From: Trinickia acidisoli
Lineage (GTDB): Bacteria > Pseudomonadota > Gammaproteobacteria > Burkholderiales > Burkholderiaceae
Direction: 5' to 3'
DNA: 64,000 bases
Assembly: GCF_017315725.1 (NCBI RefSeq)
Contig: NZ_JAFLRG010000002.1
Location: forward strand, 1,054,001 to 1,118,000
Below are positions 48,765-57,492 of this stretch, piece by piece. A program made the position numbers and the translations under genes. Each line of letters opens with the position of its first letter. The first letter of the stretch is position 1. Under the pieces are notes generated by a model. The model was not told the origin of the DNA, ran no database searches, and worked only from the letters and a program-made list of their open reading frames with translations.

Positions 48765-49546
48765 GTCGTTTCCTCCTCTGGATCGATGACGACGGCATCA
48801 CATGCCGCAGCCGACACGGCCGCATCGCGCTCGAGCGCGCGCTCGACCGCTGCGCGGATGGCCGCGAGCTGAGTGGAGAGGCTCGCATCCACGGTGCCTA
48901 GATCGGATTCGCAGATGCAGGCGCCCGGCGCAAGCGCGCGATCGACGATAACGCTAACCGGCGCCATGCGGCCGCGTTCGCGCCGTTCGTCGGCGAAGCG
49001 GCCGAACTCGCGCGCGGCCGCTTCGTAGTCATCGGGATGCACGCGCACCTTCAGATAGCTGCAGCCCTCGGCAATTCGATCGAGTGCCGTCGTCGAGCGC
49101 GCGAACAGCGCACCCGTATCCTCGCTGCGCACGATTTGCTCGACAGCGACGACGACGAGTTCCGCGAGACGTTCACGCAACAGCGCATGCATATCGCGCT
49201 GATCGGCCGCGTGTTCGGCAACACGTGCATGCCAATCGCCGATCGCTTGCGTCGTGCCTGCCTCGTAACCACGCCGCTCGGCGCTCGCATATTCCTCCTG
49301 CGCCTGCTCGATCAGCGCAAGCGCCTCTTCCTCCGCGCGGGTAACGATGTCTTGCGCTCGCCGCTCGGCATCGGCAAGCATCGCCGCGTGCCGACGGCGG
49401 CATGCTTCGCTCGCCTCATCGAGTGCAACCACGGTCGCATAATGTTCGCGCCGCAGAACGTCGCCGTCCTCGAGCAGACCGACATCGACCGAGGCTCGAA
49501 TATCGTCGCTCAATTCGACGTTGGGGTTTCGCAGCCAAATGACCAT
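48761..49546 (-). CDS. hrcL: T3SS stator SctL/HrcL (HrpB5)
   Basis: 261 aa from ATG 49546, with GGAGCG upstream; the start lies 37 bp inside the preceding hrpB4 frame. It has the typical MVIWLRNPNVELSDDIRASVDVGLLEDGDVLRREHYATVV N-terminus (pilotless HrpB5 pattern). A long Ala/Glu/Arg helix follows (AAMLADAERRAQDIVTRAEEEALALIEQA), then a FliH-like C-terminal domain (RVHPDDYEAAAREFGRFADERR...ICESDLGTVDASLSTQLAAIRAAVERAL). It anchors and regulates HrcN and connects it to HrcQ. Confidence 0.92.
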   Translation of the reverse strand: MVIWLRNPNVELSDDIRASVDVGLLEDGDVLRREHYATVVALDEASEACRRRHAAMLADAERRAQDIVTRAEEEALALIEQAQEEYASAERRGYEAGTTQAIGDWHARVAEHAADQRDMHALLRERLAELVVVAVEQIVRSEDTGALFARSTTALDRIAEGCSYLKVRVHPDDYEAAAREFGRFADERRERGRMAPVSVIVDRALAPGACICESDLGTVDASLSTQLAAIRAAVERALERDAAVSAAACDAVVIDPEEETT

Positions 49547-50259
49547 GCACGCTCCGGAAACAGAATGGGCAGGCGAGCGCAAACCCGCTCGCCGCCGTCG
49601 GCATCGATCTCGCGCGGACAGCGCGCGAGCCATGCGGGTCGCATCAGTGCACGCGGCAGTGCGAGGCGCAGCAGCGCCGCACATGCATTGCCCGCGATCA
49701 GCATGCCGTCGCGTTCGAACAAGCAGTAACCCTCCCAAGCGAGCGCGTCTTCATCGAGCGTATCGAGCGGCGCAACGCCGATCGTGCGTGCCAACGTCGA
49801 CATCTCTGGTGCACCCGCAAGCGACTGCAACCACCGCAACAGTGCGCCGCCTTCGTCCCCGAGCGATGCGGCCAACCGCTCGCGCCGCGCTCGATCGACG
49901 ACGCGCCGCACTTCGCCTCGACGAAACACGAGCGAGCGCAGATGCAGCATCCGCACTTGATCCGCCACGGGTAATGCCGCCAACCGCATACCGTACCGCC
50001 GCCCGGCCGCCGCTTGCCGAGTATCGGCATAGTCGAAGGCCAGGTCCGAGTCGAGCGCCGGCAATGCCAGGGCCTGCATCAATGCTTTGGCGCAATCCGG
50101 CGCGGCAAGCGCGTTTTCCGGCAACGATGCGGCCGCGAGCCAGGTAGGAAGCCACGAACGGTCGATCCATTCGACCGCCGTCGAGCGGTTTTGCTCGAGT
50201 TGGGTCAGCCACGCCGCCGCGCGGCCGGCGGGACTCTGAACATTCATCTCGACCTGCAT
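49510..50259 (-). CDS. hrpB4: T3SS sorting-platform protein HrpB4 (SctK)
   Basis: 249 aa from ATG 50259, with AGGAGA upstream. It is a Leu/Ala/Arg-rich helical protein beginning AAWLTQLEQNRSTAVEWIDRSWL, with ALALPALDSDLAFDYADTRQAA and the C-terminal LPRALMRPAWLARCPREIDADG. The position between hrcJ and hrcL and the length match HrpB4 of Xanthomonas and Ralstonia, now grouped as SctK. Sequence identity in the family is low, so position carries weight. Confidence 0.88.
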   Translation of the reverse strand: MQVEMNVQSPAGRAAAWLTQLEQNRSTAVEWIDRSWLPTWLAAASLPENALAAPDCAKALMQALALPALDSDLAFDYADTRQAAAGRRYGMRLAALPVADQVRMLHLRSLVFRRGEVRRVVDRARRERLAASLGDEGGALLRWLQSLAGAPEMSTLARTIGVAPLDTLDEDALAWEGYCLFERDGMLIAGNACAALLRLALPRALMRPAWLARCPREIDADGGERVCARLPILFPERAWSFGCETPTSN

Positions 50260-50326
50260 CGCATTCTCCTGCCTGTCGATGTCGGCACCGCTTGGTCATC
50301 GCGGCGGTGCGATTACGCTGGGTCGC

Positions 50327-51151
50327 TCAAGCGTCGGCCGCGGCGGGTGCCGCGCTTTCGTCGCCTTCGCGCTTGCGCTTCACGCGTTCGAGCCAATGCC
50401 CCGCGGGACCATCGAGCAGCGCTTGCCGCTTGATCAGCAACAGCAGCGCGCCACCGCACAGGAAGAATGCGCACAGCGCCGCCATCACGAGCCAACTGCT
50501 CTTTTGCTGCTGCATCGGGGCGAAGTCGACCGGATCGGCAGGCACCGATGCCACGCTCACCTGGTCGTACGTCAACCCCTCGACGCTATGCACGACGAGA
50601 TTCTTGATCTGCGGCGTAAGCGTCTCGAGGTTGGCGTTCGGCCGATATTTGATGAACACCGAGGCGGACGACGGTTTGATGGATTCCGCAAGCGGATCGT
50701 TGTTCGGCAGCACGATCTGCACGCGCGCGACGACGACGCCGTCGATCTTCGACAACGTATCGGACAGCTCCTGCTGCACGCCGTAGATGAAACGCACGCG
50801 CTCTTCGGTCGGTGTCGATACGAGTCCGTCCTTCTTGAACAGATCGCCGAGGTCGTCGTACTTGCGCTCCGGCAATCCGCGCGCGCGCAGCACTTCCATC
50901 GCGCGAACCATCTGCTTTTCGTCGACTTCGACGGTCCATGTCTTGCCGCCATCGGGACTGGTCTTCTGTGCATCGACCCCCTCCTCCAACAATGCGACGT
51001 CGATCTCGTTCGCATCGTGCTCGGTAAGCGCGCCGTACAACTCCTTCTGGCAAGCGGTCAATGAAAGCACGAGCGCGATGCAAGCGAGCGTGACGACACA
51101 CTTGCGATACGGCATCGCGAACCGCGCCAACAGCCGTGCGAGGTTCATCAT
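50327..51151 (-). CDS. hrcJ: T3SS inner-ring lipoprotein SctJ/HrcJ
   Basis: 274 aa. The start is ATG 51151, overlapping the hrpB2 stop (ATGATGA), with GAGGAA upstream. A signal peptide ends in the lipobox LSLTAC. The YscJ/FliF periplasmic ring domains follow (KELYGALTEHDANEIDVALLEEGVDA, KQMVRAMEVLRARGLPERKYDDLGDLFKKDGLVSTPTEERVRFIYGVQQELSDTLSKIDGVVVARVQIVLPNNDP), then a C-terminal membrane anchor SSWLVMAALCAFFLCGGALLLLIK. It forms the inner-membrane ring with HrcD. Confidence 0.97.
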   Translation of the reverse strand: MMNLARLLARFAMPYRKCVVTLACIALVLSLTACQKELYGALTEHDANEIDVALLEEGVDAQKTSPDGGKTWTVEVDEKQMVRAMEVLRARGLPERKYDDLGDLFKKDGLVSTPTEERVRFIYGVQQELSDTLSKIDGVVVARVQIVLPNNDPLAESIKPSSASVFIKYRPNANLETLTPQIKNLVVHSVEGLTYDQVSVASVPADPVDFAPMQQQKSSWLVMAALCAFFLCGGALLLLIKRQALLDGPAGHWLERVKRKREGDESAAPAAADA

Positions 51152-51540
51152 TGATTCCTCATCAGCGTGCCGATCGCATCCTTCGTCGACGTGACGACGG
51201 CAAGCTTCACCTGCATGTCGCATTGCAAGCCTGAGGTTTCCATCATCACCTGCGCCTGGGCGGCAAAGCTTTGCTGCATCGTCATCTGCGGCATCGACTG
51301 GATCATGAAGAGCGCGTCGTTGCTGACGGCTTGCGTGGCAAGATCCTGCTGGCGCACGACATTCGAGATCATCGTCTCGGTGTCCGTGCCCTGCGCTTGC
51401 GGCGGCGTCATGTGGCCGCGCTCGTAGAGCACTTGAAATTTGTCGGCAAGCTGCTGCGTGGATGCCGAGCCCGGCGCGCTCGCCGCGCTCTCATGCGCCA
51501 GCAACTGCTGCAACTGCATCGAAGCGAGCATCGAGTTCAT
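51148..51540 (-). CDS. hrpB2: T3SS inner-rod/early-secreted protein HrpB2 (SctI)
   Basis: 130 aa from ATG 51540, with GGAGAGCC upstream. It is helical and Gln/Met/Ala-rich. The C-terminus VKLAVVTSTKDAIGTLMRNQ carries the conserved 'VxTSKxxxxTLMxNQ' motif that is essential for HrpB2 in Xanthomonas. It is secreted early and needed for pilus assembly; its secretion is normally switched off by HpaP and HrcU. Confidence 0.95.
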   Translation of the reverse strand: MNSMLASMQLQQLLAHESAASAPGSASTQQLADKFQVLYERGHMTPPQAQGTDTETMISNVVRQQDLATQAVSNDALFMIQSMPQMTMQQSFAAQAQVMMETSGLQCDMQVKLAVVTSTKDAIGTLMRNQ

Positions 51541-51580
51541 GTTTGGCTCTCCAAAACGTCGCTCGTCGTGTGTCTCGCTC

Positions 51581-52162
51581 TCACAAGCGCATGTATTGAT
51601 GGCCCATCATCAGCGACGGGTCCATCGCGGTGGGCACCGGTTGCGCCTCGGCCGCTTCGGTGGCCTCACGCTGCTGACGCTCGGCGACGAGCTGCTTCAG
51701 CGAATCGGGAAACGCGAATTCGCCCGTCATTTTCGATGCTTCGAGCGCGCGGTTCAGATCGTTGCGCGCGACCACGGTGCGAATGAGCCGGATCGCGTCG
51801 GGCGACGTTTCGTCTTCCAGCATGCGATGCGCTTCGACGCGCCAATCGGCGTCGTTGTTTTCGCTCATGCAATAGATTTGCATCGCTCGGCTGTTCGGCA
51901 GGCATTGTCCTTTTTCGGCCAACTCGCGGAACACTTGCGTGGCGGCGATCCAGTCGCCGCGCACGATCAGCATGCGGCCCGCGATCATATCTAGCTCCGG
52001 CACCGCCTCGCAGAGCAGACGCAGCGCCGCGGTCATATGGTCGAGTTCGTCGTGATCGATGCGTGTATGCGGAAATTTATCGATCAATGCCAGGTTCAGC
52101 ACTTCGACGATGCCGCGCAAGATCTCGTCACCGCAGTTCACGTAATCCTTCAATTCGCTCAT
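51581..52162 (-). CDS. hrpB1: HrpB1/HrpK family protein
   Basis: 193 aa. ATG 52162 is chosen because of the GGGGGA site just upstream; an in-frame start at 52201 is weaker. It shows the family pattern VEVLNLALIDKF, RLLCEAVPELDMIAGRMLIVRGDWIAATQVFRELAE and PNSRAMQIYCMSENNDADWRVEAHRMLED, a TPR-like helical fold. HrpB1 binds peptidoglycan and supports assembly of the apparatus in Xanthomonas. It is the first gene of the leftward operon, driven by the PIP promoter at 52208-52269. Confidence 0.93.
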   Translation of the reverse strand: MSELKDYVNCGDEILRGIVEVLNLALIDKFPHTRIDHDELDHMTAALRLLCEAVPELDMIAGRMLIVRGDWIAATQVFRELAEKGQCLPNSRAMQIYCMSENNDADWRVEAHRMLEDETSPDAIRLIRTVVARNDLNRALEASKMTGEFAFPDSLKQLVAERQQREATEAAEAQPVPTAMDPSLMMGHQYMRL

Positions 52163-52207
52163 GTCGATTCCCCCAAGGATGCGTGACCGACAGCCGGCCA
52201 CGCAACG

Positions 52208-52269
52208 AAAGTAGCAAAGGGGTGGCGGCCGATTCGAGGGTGACGCGAAGCGGATCGTTCAATTGCGAA
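52208..52269 (-). promoter_or_regulatory. PIP (hrpII) box and -10 element of the leftward hrpB1-hrcT operon
   Basis: Minus strand: TTCGC (52269-52265), 15 nt, TTCGC (52249-52245), then 31 nt to TACTTT (52213-52208), a perfect YANNNT element. The transcript should start about 40 nt before hrpB1. Confidence 0.95.
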
Positions 52270-52282
52270 GACAGGCCGCCTC

Positions 52283-52344
52283 TTCGCAATCCGTCCCGCC
52301 GCTTCGCCCGGCAAGCAAGTCCGGTCTCGTATGCCCGCTATCGT
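52283..52344 (+). promoter_or_regulatory. PIP (hrpII) box and -10 element of the rightward hrcU operon
   Basis: TTCGC (52283-52287), 15 nt, TTCGC (52303-52307), then 31 nt to TATCGT (52339-52344), a perfect YANNNT element. The box is only 13 bp from its divergent partner, so one activator complex could serve both operons. Confidence 0.95.
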
Positions 52345-52395
52345 GCGCAGCATCGTCGGCCGCTCGAGCGCCGATGCCCTGGGAAGACGAACCCG

Positions 52396-53451
52396 ATGAG
52401 CGAGAAGACCGAACAGCCCACTCAGAAGAAGCTCGAGGACGCACGCGAAAAAGGTCAGGTCGCGAAGAGCCCCGACTTGACCGAGACCGTCTGCATGCTC
52501 GGCGTCATCGGCGTGTTGACGATGGGCGAGCACATCTTCGCTGACGCGTTGCGTGGCCTCGTCACGCAAACGCTTACGTTCGTGAGCGGCGATCATTCAC
52601 AGCAGAGCATTTTGCACACGCTCTATCACCTGCTCGGCGTGGCCGTCACGTTGGTGCTTCCGATCGCGGGTGCGGGTGCGTTCGCGGCTGCCGTCGGCAC
52701 GGCGGCGCAAGCCGGGCTCGTCGTCGCATTCGAGCCCGTGATGCCGAAATTCGATGCGATCAACCCTGGGGCGGGATTGAAGCGCATCTTCTCGATGCGC
52801 GCTTTGATCGACGTGGGCAAACGCCTGCTCAAGCTGGCGGTACTGCTGCCCGTGATGTGGGTGTCGATCGAGAAAATGCTGCCGCTGATCTCGAGTGCGT
52901 CCTATCAACCGCTGGGCCCGCTCATGAAGGTGCTCTGGCAAGCGTTGCTCAAGCTGCTGACGACCTCGTTCGTCGCCTACCTCGTGATCGGCTTCGCCGA
53001 CTTCAAGATTCAAAAGTGGCTCTTCATCCGGCAGAACCGCATGTCGAAGGATGAGATCAAGCGCGAACGCAAACAACAGGATGGCGATCCGCAAGTCAAG
53101 CGCGAGCGTCGCAAGCGCGGCCGCGAAATGATCAACAAGGGGCCGGACAAGCCGGCCGTCGGCTCGGCCAATGTCGTCGTCACGAACCCGACACACTATG
53201 CCGTCGCGATTCGCTTTCGGCCCGGCGAAGATCCACTGCCCGTGGTCGTCGCCAAGGGTGTCGATCAAGAAGCCGCGCTGGTGCGCCGCTATGCGACCGA
53301 AGCCGGCATCCCGATCGTCGCCAATCCGCCCGTCGCCCGCGCGCTGTATCGCATCGAGCAGGACGCGCCGATTCCCGAAGCTATGTTCGAAGTAGTCGCC
53401 GCGATCCTGCGCTGGGTCGATAGCGTCGGCGCCCCACGCATTGGAGCCTGA
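52396..53451 (+). CDS. hrcU: T3SS export switch protein SctU/HrcU
   Basis: 351 aa from ATG 52396 (MSEKTEQPTQKKLEDAREKGQVAKS, the canonical FlhB/YscU start). Four transmembrane segments lie at about residues 30-215. The cytoplasmic domain carries the self-cleavage motif NPTH (residues 264-267) in VVVTNPTHYAVAIRF. Cleavage between Asn and Pro switches specificity from HrpB2/pilin to translocators and effectors. First gene of the rightward operon. Confidence 0.97.
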   Translation: MSEKTEQPTQKKLEDAREKGQVAKSPDLTETVCMLGVIGVLTMGEHIFADALRGLVTQTLTFVSGDHSQQSILHTLYHLLGVAVTLVLPIAGAGAFAAAVGTAAQAGLVVAFEPVMPKFDAINPGAGLKRIFSMRALIDVGKRLLKLAVLLPVMWVSIEKMLPLISSASYQPLGPLMKVLWQALLKLLTTSFVAYLVIGFADFKIQKWLFIRQNRMSKDEIKRERKQQDGDPQVKRERRKRGREMINKGPDKPAVGSANVVVTNPTHYAVAIRFRPGEDPLPVVVAKGVDQEAALVRRYATEAGIPIVANPPVARALYRIEQDAPIPEAMFEVVAAILRWVDSVGAPRIGA

Positions 53452-53453
53452 TC

Positions 53454-55511
53454 ATGTTCAAGTCGCTGCGTATTCCCGGCGCGGGAGAAATCGGCATCGC
53501 GATGCTCGTCGTCGCGATCGTCTCGCTGATGATCCTGCCGCTTCCGCCCGAAATCATCGACGTTCTTCTCGCTCTCAATATTACGCTCAGCGTGACGCTG
53601 CTGATGGTGACGATGTATGTCGGCAGCATTGTGTCGTTGTCGGCCTTTCCGTCGATGCTGCTTTTCACGACGCTATATCGGCTCTCGCTGAACATCGCAT
53701 CGACGAAGTCGATTCTGCTGCACGCCGACGCGGGCCATATCATCGAAAGCTTCGGCGAACTCGTGGTAGGCGGCAATCTGGTGGTGGGGCTCGTCGTCTT
53801 CATCATCATCTCGACCGTGCAGTTCATCGTCATCGCCAAAGGTTCGGAGCGCGTGGCCGAGGTCGGCGCGCGCTTCACGCTCGATGCAATGCCGGGCAAG
53901 CAGATGAGCATAGACGCCGAACTGCGTGCGAACGTGCTGTCGCCCGAGGATGCACGCAAGAAGCGCTTGCAGCTTGCGATGGAAAGCCAGTTGCACGGCG
54001 GCATGGACGGCGCGATGAAATTCGTCAAGGGCGATGCGATCGCGGGCCTCATCATCACGATGATCAATATCCTCGGCGGCATCGCGGTGGGCATTGCCTA
54101 CCATGGCATGACAGCCGGCGAAGCCGCGAACCGATTTTCGATTCTGTCGATCGGCGATGCGATGGTGTCGCAGATTCCGTCGCTATTCATCTCCGTTGCG
54201 GCCGGCGTCATCATCACGCGCGTCGAGGACGGCAATCATGAGGCCGAACGCTCGCTCGGCACCGATATCTTCCGCCAACTCGCCGGCAGCGCACGCCCAT
54301 TGTTTTTCGCCGCGCTGCTGTTGCTCGGCTTTGCGGCCGTGCCCGGATTTCCCGCACCGCTCTTCATTTTGCTGTCGGCCGTTCTCGCTTTCGCGGGCTA
54401 TCGGCTCACGAAGCAAGGCACGGGCCGGCGCGCGACGAGTGCCAAAGGCGCGCCCGTCGGTGCCTTTCAGCGCGCCGGCGCCAAGGGCGACGCGCCGTCG
54501 ATCCTGCCGCGTGCGCCACAATTCACGGCGCCGGTCGGCGTGCGCGTTTCACCCGACCTGATCGCGCGGCTATCTCTTGCGCATCTGGACAAGGCGTTCG
54601 ATACCGAGCGTGCCGCGTTGCAAGACGAACTCGGGCTGCCCTTCCCCGGCATCATGATGTGGGCCTCGGAATCGCTCGAAGCCTCCACCTACGAGATCCT
54701 CGTTCACGATGTGCCATGCTCCCGCACGGAACTCGCGCAAGGCAAAGCGATGCTGCCCGATGCGGCGAACGATGCCGCGCTCGCGGCGCAATGCGAGCTG
54801 CGCGGCGCGGCAGGCGGCTTTGCGCAAAGTTACTGGATCAACGAAAAGAGCGTGCCGGCAGGGGCGAAGGCATGGCGAGCCGAACAGGTCATCGCACGCG
54901 AGGCGATCACGCTGTTGCGTTCGCGCGCACAGCAATTCCTCGGCATTCAAGAAGCGCAATGGCTGCTCGATCAGCTCGGCGCCGATTATCCCGGGCTCGT
55001 CGCCGAAGTGACAAAAGCGCTGCCGCTGCAAAAGATCGCGGACGTGCTGCGACGTTTGCTCGAAGAACAGGTTTCGGTGCGCAACGTCCGCGGCATCATG
55101 GAGAGCCTGGTGGTTTGGGGTCCTAAAGAAAAGGACATGCTGCTGCTCGCCGAATACGTGCGCGGCGACCTCGCCCATTACATCGCTCATCGCGCCGCGG
55201 GCGGCACACGCATGCTGACGGCCGTCGTGCTCGACGTGCCTGTCGAACAACACATCCGGCAATCGATCCGGCAAACGCCTACGGGCAATTTCCTCGCGCT
55301 ACCGCCCGACGAAATCAAATATTTCGTCGACAGTATCGCCGCGCATGCGGGCGACCAGCCGCGCGCGGCATTGGCGGTCGTCACGTCGATGGACATTCGC
55401 CGCTACGTGCGCCGCATGATCGAGAGCCGCCTCGGCTGGCTGCCGGTCTACTCGTACCAGGAACTCGGTGGGCACGTCGAGCTGCAGCCGCTCGGCCGCG
55501 TCACGATGTAA
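53454..55511 (+). CDS. hrcV: T3SS export-gate protein SctV/HrcV
   Basis: 685 aa, FHIPEP family (FlhA/LcrD). Eight transmembrane segments occupy residues about 15-325. Signatures are SLSAFPSMLLFTTLYRLSLNIASTKSILLHADAGHIIESFGELVVGGNLVVGLVVFIII and GARFTLDAMPGKQMSIDAELRANVLSPEDARKKRLQLAMESQLHGGMDGAMKFVKGDAIAG. The C-terminal cytoplasmic ring domain begins near residue 360 and contains GADYPGLVAEVTKALPLQKIADVLRRLLEEQVSVRNVRGIME. It follows hrcU after 2 bp. The substrate-docking nonamer gate. Confidence 0.98.
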   Translation: MFKSLRIPGAGEIGIAMLVVAIVSLMILPLPPEIIDVLLALNITLSVTLLMVTMYVGSIVSLSAFPSMLLFTTLYRLSLNIASTKSILLHADAGHIIESFGELVVGGNLVVGLVVFIIISTVQFIVIAKGSERVAEVGARFTLDAMPGKQMSIDAELRANVLSPEDARKKRLQLAMESQLHGGMDGAMKFVKGDAIAGLIITMINILGGIAVGIAYHGMTAGEAANRFSILSIGDAMVSQIPSLFISVAAGVIITRVEDGNHEAERSLGTDIFRQLAGSARPLFFAALLLLGFAAVPGFPAPLFILLSAVLAFAGYRLTKQGTGRRATSAKGAPVGAFQRAGAKGDAPSILPRAPQFTAPVGVRVSPDLIARLSLAHLDKAFDTERAALQDELGLPFPGIMMWASESLEASTYEILVHDVPCSRTELAQGKAMLPDAANDAALAAQCELRGAAGGFAQSYWINEKSVPAGAKAWRAEQVIAREAITLLRSRAQQFLGIQEAQWLLDQLGADYPGLVAEVTKALPLQKIADVLRRLLEEQVSVRNVRGIMESLVVWGPKEKDMLLLAEYVRGDLAHYIAHRAAGGTRMLTAVVLDVPVEQHIRQSIRQTPTGNFLALPPDEIKYFVDSIAAHAGDQPRAALAVVTSMDIRRYVRRMIESRLGWLPVYSYQELGGHVELQPLGRVTM

Positions 55512-55516
55512 CCCGC

Positions 55517-56278
55517 ATGATGGGCATCATCCGCACGTATGCCGTGCATGCCATCGACGACGACGACCTTGGCGTCGCGCCGGCCGCACGGGCCGAAGCG
55601 CGCAAAGGATTCGACTACGCGGCGCTAGTGAGGCGCGCGCGGGTTGGCGCGCGAGCACCGCAGCGCCGGCAATACGAGGGCAATGAGCGGCATCCGGATC
55701 CCAATGAACGCGAGCACGTTTCCGAGCACGAGGGCTCGCAAGCGCACCGTGCGCCCAACGAATCACAGGCCGACAGCGGCACGGCCGACGAACGATCGCC
55801 GCATGCGCCGCAAGAAGACGCATGTCGTTCCTCGATTCATCAGGATTCCTCATCATCTTCCGCCGGCGGAGCGAGTCTCGCGCAAGCGCGGGGCGCCTCG
55901 GCGGAATCGCTGACGCAGCAATTGCAGCGGCTCGACACGCCGTATCTCGAAGCGCTCGCGCGCGAGCAACACGCGGTGTTCGTGCTGATCGATTACCTCG
56001 CCGCTCGCGTGGCCGATTTCTGCTCCGATCCCGCCGTGCTGGCCCAAGGACATTGGTCGATCGACTTGACGCTCGACCCTGCGATTCTGCCCGACTGTCG
56101 GCTTGCGTTGACGCTTTCGCAATTCGACTTGGCGCTTCGGTTCGACACCCAGCATGCGAGTTCGAAGCAACTAGTCTTACATCACGGAGACGTACTCAAG
56201 CGTCGACTCGAAGCGCTCCTCACGCAGCACGCTACCCAACACGATATGCAGCGGACGGTGGAGATCGTCGTCGAGTAG
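55517..56278 (+). CDS. hpaP: T3SS substrate-specificity switch protein HpaP (SctP)
   Basis: 253 aa from ATG 55517, 5 bp after hrcV and without its own strong ribosome site, so probably translationally coupled. Residues 1-130 are disordered and rich in Arg, Glu, His and Ser. The C-terminal half has the FliK/YscP-like T3S4 character: RLDTPYLEALAREQHAVFVLIDYLAARV, WSIDLTLDPAILPDCRLALTLSQFDLALRFDTQ and LLTQHATQHDMQRTVEIVV. The position between hrcV and hrcQ matches hpaP (Ralstonia) and hpaC (Xanthomonas). It would interact with HrcU and HrpB2 to switch secretion. Confidence 0.9.
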   Translation: MMGIIRTYAVHAIDDDDLGVAPAARAEARKGFDYAALVRRARVGARAPQRRQYEGNERHPDPNEREHVSEHEGSQAHRAPNESQADSGTADERSPHAPQEDACRSSIHQDSSSSSAGGASLAQARGASAESLTQQLQRLDTPYLEALAREQHAVFVLIDYLAARVADFCSDPAVLAQGHWSIDLTLDPAILPDCRLALTLSQFDLALRFDTQHASSKQLVLHHGDVLKRRLEALLTQHATQHDMQRTVEIVVE

Positions 56279-56319
56279 GACCAAGGCACCCGATCCGATT
56301 GACCAACAACAAGGCAAGC

Positions 56320-57492
56320 ATGGAATTCACGTCACCGACCACTGCGGCCGCCGCAGCGCGCGGCCCGATCGTGCGGGGCGCGCAGGCACTCGCGGCACTG
56401 CCCGCGATCGATGCGCGCATGGCGCGTCTTGCGCGGCTAGCTGCCGACGAACGCCTCGCCGCATGGCTGCAATTGAAGCTCGGCATTACGGGTTTTGCCG
56501 TCGGCGCGGGCGATGCCGTCCGTATCGTCGAACCGGGTTGGATCGATCTCAGTCACGGGTTTGCGCATGCATCGATCGCAATCGATCTACGCCGTCACCC
56601 GGCGCTCGCGAGCGTCGCCGTCGACGGCGACAATCGCGACGCAGTCACGTCGAGCGCCGGTATCGATGCGGCCGACGGCGCGCGCAGCGGCGACATCGCA
56701 TTGCGCAACGCTGTCGCCGCAATCCTGCTCACGCCGTTCACCGACCGCTTGGCCGCACTGGGATTGCCGGACGTGCGCGTCCTCGGCATCCGTCGCGGCC
56801 GCGAGCCAGCCGATCCTCGCACGGCGCTGTCGGTCGGGTTCCGCTTGGGCGAGCGTCATATCGAATGCCGCCTCGGTCGGCTCGACGACGCCTGCGTCGA
56901 AGCAATCGCCGGCTGCATCGGACGCCAACGCATTCCGTTCGCACAGCATGCCAGCGTCATCAATGTGCCGGGGCGACTCGTCGTCGGCGCGAAGACGTAT
57001 CGGATCGCTACGTTGCGCACACTGCGCATGGGCGACGTCCTCTTGCGCGCGCTGGACCCGGCGCTCGCCGGCACATGTGCCGAGCCACCGCAGGCCGCCG
57101 ATCTACGCGCGCTCTGGGGCATGCACGGATCGGTGCAGTTGGCCGCCACCGCGCGCCTCGAAGGATGCACGCTGACCTTAAAGGAGACCCCGACCATGAG
57201 CTATGAAACAGAAGACCACGATGCCGGCACCGCGAGCGGCGATGAACCGATCGACATCGGCGAACTGAACCTGCCCGTCAAGTTCGAGCTCGATACCGTA
57301 CAGATGCCCGTCGTTCAGTTGTCCGCGCTGCGGCCCGGCTATGTCGTCGAGCTGCCCGTGCCGATCGCCGACGCACGGATTCGACTGACATCCTACGGCC
57401 AGACGATCGGCACCGGCGAGCTCGTCACCGTGGGTGATCAGCTCGGCGTTCGCGTACTTCAAATGACGCACGGCAATGGTTCAGTTCAGTGA
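56320..57492 (+). CDS. hrcQ: T3SS C-ring/sorting-platform protein SctQ/HrcQ
   Basis: 390 aa. I place the start at ATG 56320 (MEFTSPTTAAAAARG), after AAGGCA and 41 bp beyond hpaP; the frame is open further upstream only as an overlap of hpaP. Residues 1-290 form the variable N-terminal domain. The C-terminal SpoA (surface presentation) domain is at about 305-390: IGELNLPVKFELDTVQMPVVQLSALRPGYVVELPVPI, GTGELVTVGDQLGVRVLQM. A strong internal ribosome site and ATG (57181-57198) would also yield a separate 98-aa C-terminal protein. It overlaps the hrcR start. Confidence 0.94.
   Translation: MEFTSPTTAAAAARGPIVRGAQALAALPAIDARMARLARLAADERLAAWLQLKLGITGFAVGAGDAVRIVEPGWIDLSHGFAHASIAIDLRRHPALASVAVDGDNRDAVTSSAGIDAADGARSGDIALRNAVAAILLTPFTDRLAALGLPDVRVLGIRRGREPADPRTALSVGFRLGERHIECRLGRLDDACVEAIAGCIGRQRIPFAQHASVINVPGRLVVGAKTYRIATLRTLRMGDVLLRALDPALAGTCAEPPQAADLRALWGMHGSVQLAATARLEGCTLTLKETPTMSYETEDHDAGTASGDEPIDIGELNLPVKFELDTVQMPVVQLSALRPGYVVELPVPIADARIRLTSYGQTIGTGELVTVGDQLGVRVLQMTHGNGSVQ
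57181..57198 (+). promoter_or_regulatory. Internal translation start in hrcQ (SctQ-C)
   Basis: AAGGAGAC at 57181-57188 lies eight bases before an in-frame ATG at 57196 (MSYETEDHDAG). Translation from here would give a 98-aa protein containing only the SpoA domain. The site is better than the one before the full-length start. Similar internal products are known for YscQ, SpaO and Spa33. Confidence 0.75.
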
